In this document: positions 17,837 through 24,586 of the stretch, piece by piece
Layout of the letters: each line of letters starts with the position of its first letter
How positions within the stretch are numbered: position 1 is the first letter of the stretch
Source: Comamonas sp009360615
Lineage (GTDB): Bacteria; Pseudomonadota; Gammaproteobacteria; Burkholderiales; Burkholderiaceae_C
NCBI RefSeq assembly: GCF_035784015.1
Contig: NZ_JALKOW010000002.1
Reading direction: 5' to 3' (one strand)
Length of the DNA stretch: 64,000 nucleotides
Notes under the pieces: generated by a model
Told to the model about the DNA's origin: nothing
The model's database searches: none
The model's input: only the letters and a program-made list of their open reading frames with translations
Made by a program: the position numbers and the translations under genes

Positions 17837-18697
17837 TCAAGGGCCGGGCAGCCACATGCGAGCCTTGAGGTTCTCGAATACCTGGCGTGTGATCGGATTG
17901 ACCACATGGCTGCGGATATACAGTTTGTAGACCAGGTCCGGCAGCGGCGGCATGCCATCGCCGCTGCCCAGGACGCGAAGGCCCGGGTCCAGCTGCTCTA
18001 CGCCGCGCGCAGTCACTCCCAGGTCGGCGCGCAATGCCGCGCGGATGCCGACCAGACTGGTACAGGTATGGCGGGGTGTCCAGTCGATTTCGGCCGCATC
18101 CAGAGCATCGCAAGCCAGGCGGCGGAAAATGCTCGGCCCACTCGCCAGTACCAGGGGCACGGGCTTGCCGGGATCGTGCACATAGTTCGCGCCGCACAAC
18201 CAGACCGTGGGGCTGGAGCGCAGCGGGAAGCTCTCGAATGTGGTGTCGTCGCGATTGGAGATCACCAGATCCAGTTCTCCCTGCTTCAGCGACTCCATCA
18301 GGAAAGGGCTGCGTTCCATGTGGATGTCGATCTGCACCCCGGGGAATTTCAGGGCAATTTCTTTCAACACCGGAGGAAGCACGGTGTCTGCAACGTCATG
18401 CGGAGCGCCTATGCGCACCAGACCTTCCAGATGATGGTGTCTGAGGCTGCTGATCGCTTCGTCGTGGATGGCCAGCATGCGCTGGGCATAGCCGAGCAGG
18501 CGCTGGCCGTGCGCGGTCAGACGCTTTTGGCGTCCCTGCTTTTCAAATAGTGTGTGTCCTACCTTGTCTTCCAGGCGCTGCATTTGCTGGGTGATTGCCG
18601 ATTGCGTGCATCCCAGCTGCACGGCGGCAGCAGCGAAGCTCTGCTGGCGGGCAATGGTCGCCAATGTGCGCAGCTGGTCCAGATCCAGTGTGTCCAT
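17837..18697 (-). CDS. LysR-family regulator, probably of the sulfur operon
   Basis: 286-residue LysR-type protein. HTH in residues 1-60 (LDQLRTLATIARQQSFAAAAVQLGCTQSAITQQMQRLEDKVGHTLFEKQGRQKRLTAHG), then a PBP2 effector domain (GLVRIGAPHDVADTVLPPVLKEIALKFPGVQIDIHMERS). It is divergent from the cupin-rhodanese-bug-lyase operon beginning at 18793, with 95 bp between start codons, so it is the obvious candidate regulator. A TAAG-N5-CTTA dyad lies four bases upstream of its ATG, a position fitting autorepression. The effector is unknown, perhaps the imported sulfur compound or a product. Confidence 0.9.
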   Translation of the reverse strand: MDTLDLDQLRTLATIARQQSFAAAAVQLGCTQSAITQQMQRLEDKVGHTLFEKQGRQKRLTAHGQRLLGYAQRMLAIHDEAISSLRHHHLEGLVRIGAPHDVADTVLPPVLKEIALKFPGVQIDIHMERSPFLMESLKQGELDLVISNRDDTTFESFPLRSSPTVWLCGANYVHDPGKPVPLVLASGPSIFRRLACDALDAAEIDWTPRHTCTSLVGIRAALRADLGVTARGVEQLDPGLRVLGSGDGMPPLPDLVYKLYIRSHVVNPITRQVFENLKARMWLPGP

Positions 18698-18700
18698 AGA

Positions 18701-18713
18701 TAAGTTTCTCTTA
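18701..18713. promoter_or_regulatory. Candidate LysR operator (TAAG-N5-CTTA)
   Basis: The dyad TAAG-TTTCT-CTTA fits the T-N11-A LysR box. It lies immediately upstream of the LysR gene at 17837-18697 and about 80 bases upstream of the cupin gene. It has the same half-sites and spacing as the dyad at 9911-9925 next to another LysR gene. Inferred from symmetry and position. Confidence 0.5.
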
Positions 18714-18792
18714 AGTATATGGTTGAGTTTATGGGATTGTTTGCGTTAGAGTCGCCCGCTACATTGGTTGTCATTCAACCAAGGAGTCTGCT

Positions 18793-19383
18793 TTGTCCAC
18801 GATGAGAGAACAACGTAACAGTGCCGTCGAGGCGGCAATTTCGGCGATGAAGAGCGCAATCGGCAATGACCCAGCGTCACGTCAGAGCCTTGAGAAAGTT
18901 CTTGAGCGGCTAATGGAATTGGCCGGGCAAAAGCAGCTTTGGGGGGCCGAGGACTTTCCTGCTCCCGAAGAGGGTGAACACCAGGCACGCTATTTGATTG
19001 CCGAAGATGCGGATCAGAGCTACGCGCTTTACCTGAACGTGATGCGCCCCGGCAAGCGCATCGTGCCGCACAACCACACGACCTGGGCCTGCATTGCAGC
19101 GGTGGAGGGCACGGAGCACAACCGTGTCTACGAACGCACGGACGATGGATCGGTTCAAGGCAAGGGCACGCTGGAAGAGGTCGATCTGGTGGTCGTGCAG
19201 CCAGGCCGCGGTATTGCCCTGATGCCCGAGGATATTCACTCCGTGGAAATCCGGGGCGAGCAGGTCATCCGTCATCTGCATATGTATGGCAGGGCGCTGG
19301 AGACACTCAATGCCCGCACCAGCTACGACTTGCAGGCAGGTACCTGCCAGACCATGTCGATCGGTGTTCAGACGCGTCGCTGA
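18793..19383 (+). CDS. Cysteine-dioxygenase-like cupin (thiol dioxygenase candidate)
   Basis: 196-residue single cupin. PHNHTTW supplies His93 and His95, PEDIHSVE gives His149, and HLHMYG gives Tyr165, matching the three-His iron site and active Tyr of cysteine and 3-mercaptopropionate dioxygenases. The eukaryotic cross-linked Cys is absent, as in bacterial enzymes. It would oxidise a thiol to a sulfinate in the cytoplasm. The start is TTG at 18793: AAGGAG ends six bases upstream, while the next ATG (18802) is 15 bases away. It is the first gene of an operon with a four-repeat rhodanese, a Bug receptor and a PLP lyase. It is homologous to the N-terminal part of the fused protein at 1393-3618. 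Confidence 0.85.
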   Translation: MSTMREQRNSAVEAAISAMKSAIGNDPASRQSLEKVLERLMELAGQKQLWGAEDFPAPEEGEHQARYLIAEDADQSYALYLNVMRPGKRIVPHNHTTWACIAAVEGTEHNRVYERTDDGSVQGKGTLEEVDLVVVQPGRGIALMPEDIHSVEIRGEQVIRHLHMYGRALETLNARTSYDLQAGTCQTMSIGVQTRR

Positions 19384-19482
19384 TGCGCTGCTGAGCCGCT
19401 AGACCTTATCCCCCTTGTATTGCGACGCACTCGTGGAAGTGTGTGGGCGCAGCCTTGCCTGAAATTCGAGAAATCAACTGTT

Positions 19483-21072
19483 ATGACGCAATTTGCCGAC
19501 GCCTCAACTCTCAAGTCCTGGCTTCACGATGGCCGGGAAATCGCGGTACTGGATGTGCGTGAGCATGGACAGTATGGCGAAGCGCATTTGTTCTACGGCA
19601 TTCCCTTGCCCTATAGCCGTCTTGAAATCGATGTGCCGCGACTGGTGCCGCGCAAGTCCGTGCGCGTGGTGGTCTATGACAGCGGAGAAATCGATACGGA
19701 GAACGTGGCCTTGCGAGCGGCGCAGCGCTTGCAGGATCTGGGCTATACCGATATTCATGTGCTGGAAGGCGGCACGAAAGCCTGGCGGGCCGCAGGCTAC
19801 GTGCTGTTTGCCGGCGTGAACCTTCCCTCCAAAACGTTCGGCGAGCTGGTGGAGCACGCCTATGGAACGCCACGCATCACGGCGCAGGAGTTGGCCGCCA
19901 GGCAGGCCTCGCGAGAACCGCTCGTCATTCTGGATGGGCGGCCGGTGTCCGAGTTTCACAAGATGAACATACCCGGTGCCGTATGCTGCCCCAACGGCGA
20001 ACTGGCCTACCGTATCCGCTCGCTGGTGCCCGATGACAGCACGCCTGTCATCATCAACTGTGCCGGGCGCACGCGCTCCATACTCGGTGCCCAGACCTTG
20101 ATCAATCTGGGGGTCTCCAACCCTGTCTATGCCCTGGAAAATGGCACTCAAGGCTGGTATCTGAACGATCTGCCACTGGAGCATGGAGGCACGAGCCGCT
20201 ATGCCGACAACTCGGGCAGTGACACGCTCAAACTGCAGGCGCAACAGCTGGCGCATCGTTTTGAAGTGCCTTTCGTGACCGCTCGGACGGTTGCGCGATG
20301 GGCATCGGAGGGAGACAGGAGCCTGTTCCTCTGCGATGTACGCACGCACGAGGAATTTGCCGCCGGAAGTCTGCCGGGCGCGCAGCACACTCCCGGGGGG
20401 CAACTGGTCCAGGCCGGTGATCAGTTCATCGGTGTCCGCGGCGCCCGCCTGGTGCTATTCGATAGCGATGGCATACGCGCTGCAGTGATCGCCAGCTGGC
20501 TGCGCCAGATGGGGCACGACGCCAGCGTGCTGGTCGATGGACTGCATAGCGGGCTGAGACTGGAGAGTGCCTCCGGTTTTGCCGCACCGGAACTGCCCTT
20601 GGTGACGGTCGCCGAGCTACGGTCCCGCCTTGAGCGCGACGAAGTCCTGCTGGTTGATCTGCGGCCAAGCATGAAATATCGCGCCTCGCATGTCCCGGGT
20701 GCGCTCTGGTCGATTCGTTCGCGTCTGGCCCGGAACTTGCGTGATGAAACGCGCGCCATCGTGCTGGTGGCGGATGAGCCGGCGCTGGCGCAATGGGCGT
20801 CGCTGGAGCTGCCGAAGCCCGCCGCGCTGCTGCAAGGGGGAATGGCCGCGTGGCAGCAAGCCGGCTTGCCGCTGGAGGCGAGTGCCAACCTTCCCGCAGA
20901 TCACGACTGCATTGACTACCTGTTCTTCGTGCACGACCGCCACGACGGAAACAAGGATGCCGCTCGCCGATATCTGGCCTGGGAAACCGGTCTGGTTCAG
21001 CAGCTCGATGCACAGGAACTCGCTGCATTTCATCTGCCGTCTCCTGTCGCTGCGCTCTCCAGTGATGCCTGA
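19483..21072 (+). CDS. Four-repeat rhodanese-domain sulfurtransferase
   Basis: 529-residue protein made of four rhodanese homology repeats, at about residues 5-110, 130-235, 265-360 and 372-465. A C-terminal tail, RRYLAWETGLVQQLDAQE, is also found in the fused protein at 1393-3618. Only repeat 2 has an active-site loop, INCAGRTRS with Cys193. The equivalent loops of repeats 1, 3 and 4 read YDSGE, FDSDG and VADEP and lack Cys, so they are probably structural or binding domains. The likely role is moving sulfane sulfur between a donor made by its operon partners and an acceptor. The ATG at 19483 begins the first repeat; the gap from the cupin gene is 99 bp. Confidence 0.88.
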   Translation: MTQFADASTLKSWLHDGREIAVLDVREHGQYGEAHLFYGIPLPYSRLEIDVPRLVPRKSVRVVVYDSGEIDTENVALRAAQRLQDLGYTDIHVLEGGTKAWRAAGYVLFAGVNLPSKTFGELVEHAYGTPRITAQELAARQASREPLVILDGRPVSEFHKMNIPGAVCCPNGELAYRIRSLVPDDSTPVIINCAGRTRSILGAQTLINLGVSNPVYALENGTQGWYLNDLPLEHGGTSRYADNSGSDTLKLQAQQLAHRFEVPFVTARTVARWASEGDRSLFLCDVRTHEEFAAGSLPGAQHTPGGQLVQAGDQFIGVRGARLVLFDSDGIRAAVIASWLRQMGHDASVLVDGLHSGLRLESASGFAAPELPLVTVAELRSRLERDEVLLVDLRPSMKYRASHVPGALWSIRSRLARNLRDETRAIVLVADEPALAQWASLELPKPAALLQGGMAAWQQAGLPLEASANLPADHDCIDYLFFVHDRHDGNKDAARRYLAWETGLVQQLDAQELAAFHLPSPVAALSSDA

Positions 21073-21108
21073 TCGCACCAACCGCTTCACACCCTACGGA
21101 AGAAAATC

Positions 21109-22095
21109 ATGTTCGCCATTCGTTCTTTGGCTGTTGTTCTCATGGGCGCCGTGCTTGTTGCGCAGGTGCAGGCGCAAACCCTGGCGCAACGCCATGGCTT
21201 TCCAAGTCAGCCGATCCGCTTTGTCTCGCCGTTTCCACCCGGCGGAGGCAACGATGCAACCACGCGCTGGGTCGCCACCCGCCTGCCAGAGCTCACCGGG
21301 CAGCCTGCGGTCGTCGAAAACAAGGGAGGTGCGGGCGGCAACATAGGCGCAAAAGCAGTGACGGAAGCCAAGGCGGACGGATACACGCTATTGACGGGGC
21401 AGGTTTCGCTGATGGCCGTGAACCCTACGCTCTACAGGACGCCGGGCTTTGATCCGCTCAAGAACTTCATCCCGGTCACACAGGTCAATGCGGCACCGCT
21501 TGTGATTGTGGTTGCCGCAGGGTCGCCTCTGAAAAGCTTCGCCGATCTGGCGGCAAAGTCCAAGGCCGAACCCGGCAAGATCACCTATGCCACGCCAGGC
21601 AACGGTACCTTGTCGCATCTGGTAGGCGTCGTCCTGGGCAAGGAAAGCCATGTGGCCATGACCCATGTGCCCTACAAAGGGGCCGGCCCGGCCATCAATG
21701 ACTTGCTGGGTCTGCAGGTCGATGTGCTGATTACCTCGACCTCCTCGGTCGCGGGCATGATTCAGGGGGGGCAGATTCGTGCCCTGGCAGTGACCAGCCC
21801 GCGACGGGTCGGTGTATTCGGCAAGGTGCCGACCCTGGAGGAGCTGGGCTATAAAAACACCACTTTTGAAGACTGGTACGGCTTTTTTGCGCCAGCAGGA
21901 ACGCCACCCGAGCGCGTGGCCTATCTGAACGAGGCAATTGTCAGGACGCTGCAAAAGCCGGAGGTCAGCAAGCTGGTCACCGAGGGGGGCAGCGAAGTGG
22001 TGGCGAGCAGTCCCGAGGCTTTTGCGGCTCAGCTCAACAGTGACATCAAGCGCTGGAGCTATGTGGTCAAACTCTCCGGCGCCAAGCTGGATTGA
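21109..22095 (+). CDS. Bug/TctC-family periplasmic receptor in the sulfur operon
   Basis: 328-residue tripartite tricarboxylate transporter receptor. A signal peptide ends LVAQVQAQ, then come the family blocks QPIRFVSPFPPGGGNDATTRWVA, QPAVVENKGGAGGNIGAKAVTEAKADGYTLL, HVPYKGAGPAINDLLGLQVDVLITS and FGKVPTLEELGYKN. GGAAGA precedes the ATG. It lies between the rhodanese and the PLP lyase genes, 36 bp after the former and 20 bp before the latter, so it is co-transcribed. Context suggests capture of a sulfur-containing carboxylate, but Bug ligands are hard to predict. Membrane components are not in the window. Confidence 0.88.
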   Translation: MFAIRSLAVVLMGAVLVAQVQAQTLAQRHGFPSQPIRFVSPFPPGGGNDATTRWVATRLPELTGQPAVVENKGGAGGNIGAKAVTEAKADGYTLLTGQVSLMAVNPTLYRTPGFDPLKNFIPVTQVNAAPLVIVVAAGSPLKSFADLAAKSKAEPGKITYATPGNGTLSHLVGVVLGKESHVAMTHVPYKGAGPAINDLLGLQVDVLITSTSSVAGMIQGGQIRALAVTSPRRVGVFGKVPTLEELGYKNTTFEDWYGFFAPAGTPPERVAYLNEAIVRTLQKPEVSKLVTEGGSEVVASSPEAFAAQLNSDIKRWSYVVKLSGAKLD

Positions 22096-22115
22096 CGAGG
22101 AATTCAGGGCATCAC

Positions 22116-23339
22116 ATGACGACCAAGAACCGGCAAGCTTCGAGTGAAGGCCTGGGCACGCGACTGGCGCACATGGGCAGGTCGCCTGCCTATGCGGGCG
22201 GTACGCCCGTCAATCCGCCCATCGTCCGGGCCAGTACGGTGGTATTCGAGAGCACCCGTCAGCAACGTGAAATGCGCGCCCGGCGAGGGCAAGAGCGCAT
22301 CTTCAGCTACGGTGCGCGCGGTACGCCCACCAGCTTTGCCCTGGAAGATGCGGTCAGTGAACTCGAGGGCGCCTACCGCACCCGACTTCTGCCTACGGGG
22401 CTGGCCGCGGCAAGCATGGCCTTGCTCAGCTACCTCAAGCCGGGCGATCATGTCCTTATCACTGACAGCGCCTATCAGCCGGTGCGGCACCTGACCGAGC
22501 AGTTCCTGCAACCCTACGGCATCGAATACAGCTTTTTTGCTGCCGATGGCAGCGACGCCGCCGCCAAAATGCGCCCGAACACTCGAATGCTGTATGCCGA
22601 GTGTCCAGGCTCCCTGGTGTACGAAATGTGCGACCTGCCTGCACTTGCGGCCATGGCGCATGCGCACGGAGCCCTGGTGGCGGTCGACAACACCTGGGGA
22701 TCCGGGGTGCAGTATCGTCCCCTGTCCCTGGGGGCAGACGTCTCCATCATGGCCGCAACCAAGTATCTGTCAGGGCATTCGGACGTCATGATGGGGACGG
22801 TTGCCACCACGCAGGCTGCCTGGGAGCCCTTGGCGAGCCGTTGCGACGCATTCGGCATGAGTGTGAGCCCCGATGATGCTTGGCTGGTTCTGCGCGGCTT
22901 GCGCACCTTGTCGGCGAGGCTGCGCATGCATGAAGAACATGCCTTGACGGTGGCCCGCTGGCTGGAAGATCAGCCGGCAGTACAAACCGTTTTCTGCCCG
23001 GCACTTCCCGGACACAAGGGACATGATCTTTGGCGCAGGGATTGTTCGGGCACGAATGGCCTGATTTCCTTCGAACTCCCACCATGCATTCCGGCCGAGG
23101 TCGTGGACCGTTTCATCGACCACCTGCAACTGTTTGGGCTGGGGGCTTCATGGGGCGGTTATGAGAGCCTGGCAATCGCGGCACACATGACACAGGCACG
23201 CAGCGTAGCGGACTGGAGTCGGCGCGGTTCGGTCGTGCGACTGCATATCGGCCTGGAGGAGCCGCAGGATCTGATCTCGGATCTGGCCCGAGCGATGGAG
23301 GACTCCGGCATGAACGGGCTGGCCATGCGTGCCTGCTGA
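22116..23339 (+). CDS. metC: PLP-dependent cystathionine beta-lyase-like C-S lyase
   Basis: 407-residue Cys/Met-metabolism PLP enzyme. Family features are FSYGARGTPTSFALEDAVSELEGAYRTRLLPTGLAA, the VDNTWGSGV segment with the PLP-ring Asp, and ATKYLSGHSDVMMG with the Schiff-base Lys216. It ends with SWGGYESLAIAAH and VRLHIGLEEPQDLISDL, typical of cystathionine beta-lyase rather than gamma-synthase. The reaction is beta-elimination of a C-S bond to give a thiol, pyruvate and ammonia. The ATG at 22116 is preferred; a TTG at 22092 overlapping the receptor stop is possible. As last gene of the cupin-rhodanese-bug operon it probably frees a thiol from an imported thioether, rather than serving methionine synthesis. 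Confidence 0.85.
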   Translation: MTTKNRQASSEGLGTRLAHMGRSPAYAGGTPVNPPIVRASTVVFESTRQQREMRARRGQERIFSYGARGTPTSFALEDAVSELEGAYRTRLLPTGLAAASMALLSYLKPGDHVLITDSAYQPVRHLTEQFLQPYGIEYSFFAADGSDAAAKMRPNTRMLYAECPGSLVYEMCDLPALAAMAHAHGALVAVDNTWGSGVQYRPLSLGADVSIMAATKYLSGHSDVMMGTVATTQAAWEPLASRCDAFGMSVSPDDAWLVLRGLRTLSARLRMHEEHALTVARWLEDQPAVQTVFCPALPGHKGHDLWRRDCSGTNGLISFELPPCIPAEVVDRFIDHLQLFGLGASWGGYESLAIAAHMTQARSVADWSRRGSVVRLHIGLEEPQDLISDLARAMEDSGMNGLAMRAC

Positions 23340-23434
23340 GTTTCTGAGGACGCTTTGAAGAGACTTCCCGCAAGGCGGACACCGGATTGCAGCGGATACA
23401 CGGATGCAGTGTTCCCAGGTATCTGGTCCGAGGC

Positions 23435-24220
23435 CTAATCCAGCCACGGTGCCACATCCTTGCCCATGCGCACGGCCAGCTTCTTGAGCCGCGGAAGATA
23501 GCGCTCAAGCAGTTCTTCCTTGACAACCGCAGTCTTGGGAAAGACCAGGTTCAGGCCCCCGATGAGACGACGTCCGCTTTTCAACGGCACTGCAACGGCT
23601 CCGAAGGGCGCCTGTTGGTGCCAATCACCATCGCTGATGCCATATCCGCGCTGGCGGGTCTCATCAATCAGACGCTCCACTGCGGCCCTATCCCTTGCCA
23701 TGGCTCCTGTCGCATCGTCCCGCTGTGCGAGAAGTGAAAGCAAGCCCTCCTTCTCATCGCTCGAGCAGGAGGCCAGGTAGGCCCGTCCCATCGCGGTGAA
23801 GAAAAGCGGCAGCTTTTCTCCGATCATTCCGCGATGCTGAGACAAACGGCTGAAACGGTGCGTGCTTTCACGCACGACCATAAAGCCGCCTTCCACGGTC
23901 CCCAGGTCGCAGGGCCAAAGCAGTTCGGGCACTGCCGCACGCATCAGAGGCAATGCGACTTGTTCCACCCAAGCATCATCGACAAGCCCTTCGCTCAGAC
24001 TGCGGACTGCGAAAGTCAGGTAGTACTGTCCGTCTTTCTCACCCCTGCGCACATAGCCCTCCGCCCGCAAGGTCTCCATCAGTCGCTTGACGGTGGTGCG
24101 ATGAATGCCGCAGGCCTGTGCCAGTGCTGAGGTTGATGCGATGCCGCCCGGGGCCCTGTTCATTGCCTGCAGCAGAGCCAGGCCTCGCGACAAACTGCGT
24201 ACATCCTTGTAGTCGTTCAT
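23435..24220 (-). CDS. mhpR: IclR-family activator of the mhp operon
   Basis: 261 residues. The N-terminal winged HTH reads DVRSLSRGLALLQAMNRAPGGIASTSALAQACGIHRTTVKRLMETLRAEGYVRRG, closely parallel to Escherichia coli MhpR, and the C-terminal effector domain is IclR-type. In E. coli, MhpR activates the mhp genes in response to 3-(3-hydroxyphenyl)propionate. The gene is divergent from mhpA with 366 bp between start codons, and that interval contains a very good match to the E. coli MhpR operator. Orientation, family and operator together make the assignment firm. Confidence 0.92.
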   Translation of the reverse strand: MNDYKDVRSLSRGLALLQAMNRAPGGIASTSALAQACGIHRTTVKRLMETLRAEGYVRRGEKDGQYYLTFAVRSLSEGLVDDAWVEQVALPLMRAAVPELLWPCDLGTVEGGFMVVRESTHRFSRLSQHRGMIGEKLPLFFTAMGRAYLASCSSDEKEGLLSLLAQRDDATGAMARDRAAVERLIDETRQRGYGISDGDWHQQAPFGAVAVPLKSGRRLIGGLNLVFPKTAVVKEELLERYLPRLKKLAVRMGKDVAPWLD

Positions 24221-24373
24221 GGGTCTGTGCTCGATGGTCAGGAGTTTTCAGGAGGGCCCCAGTATGAACGCCAAGAGCCACACGACGTGTTCTCCGGGGC
24301 GAGGGCCGCGGCAGCACTTCATGAATACCCTCGATCCGGTACGCGCCTGCGTGCCGCCTGCCACTGTGCATCC

Positions 24374-24447
24374 TCAAGCCGCCTGGACAGGCCTCGCATC
24401 AAACGGCTGCTCAAGCCGCCTGGACAGGCCTCGCATCAAACGGCTGC
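24374..24447. repeat. Perfect 37-bp tandem direct repeat
   Basis: Two exact adjacent copies of a 37-bp unit, 24374-24410 and 24411-24447, each beginning TCAAGCCGCC and ending AAACGGCTGC. They lie about 45 bases upstream of the MhpR operator. This could be a recent slippage duplication or doubled binding sites. Because the copies are identical, the event is probably recent, or the repeat is maintained. Confidence 0.9.
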
Positions 24448-24492
24448 TAACGGCGAGAAAGCCGCGTCGGCAAGGGTATGCACCTAGTCATT

Positions 24493-24509
24493 GGTGCACC
24501 AGGTGCACA
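24493..24509 (+). promoter_or_regulatory. MhpR operator
   Basis: GGTGCACCAGGTGCACA, an imperfect palindrome built on two GTGCAC half-sites. From memory, the E. coli MhpR site upstream of mhpA is GGTGCACCTGGTGCACA, differing in one base. Its centre lies about 68 bases upstream of the transcription start predicted from the promoter at 24534-24562, a normal place for an activator site. Confidence 0.85.
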
Positions 24510-24533
24510 CTGTTTCCAGATTCTCCGAGTGTT

Positions 24534-24562
24534 TTGACAATTATCAAAGCCGCACTCGATGT
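24534..24562 (+). promoter_or_regulatory. Candidate mhpA promoter
   Basis: A consensus -35 box TTGACA (24534-24539) is followed after 17 bases by a poor -10 box CGATGT (24557-24562). A weak -10 fits an activator-dependent promoter with MhpR bound upstream. The mhpA start codon is 25 bases downstream. Confidence 0.55.
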
Positions 24563-24586
24563 GCGCATCAATTACGGAGACTGAGA

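Larger units (their letters stand above)
24221..24586. other. mhpR-mhpA divergent control region
   Basis: 366 bases between mhpR and mhpA. From left to right it contains the mhpR leader, a perfect 37-bp tandem duplication (24374-24447), the MhpR-type operator (24493-24509), a candidate sigma-70 promoter (24534-24562) and the mhpA ribosome site GGAGA (24576-24580). No gene is supported inside it. Confidence 0.75.

Noticed and set aside
24374..24447. CRISPR array
   Set aside because: Two abutting identical copies with no spacers and no cas genes in the window.
24227..24584. Frames covering the 37-bp repeats upstream of mhpA
   Set aside because: The region carries the operator and promoter; the frames simply repeat the duplicated DNA and have no ribosome site.
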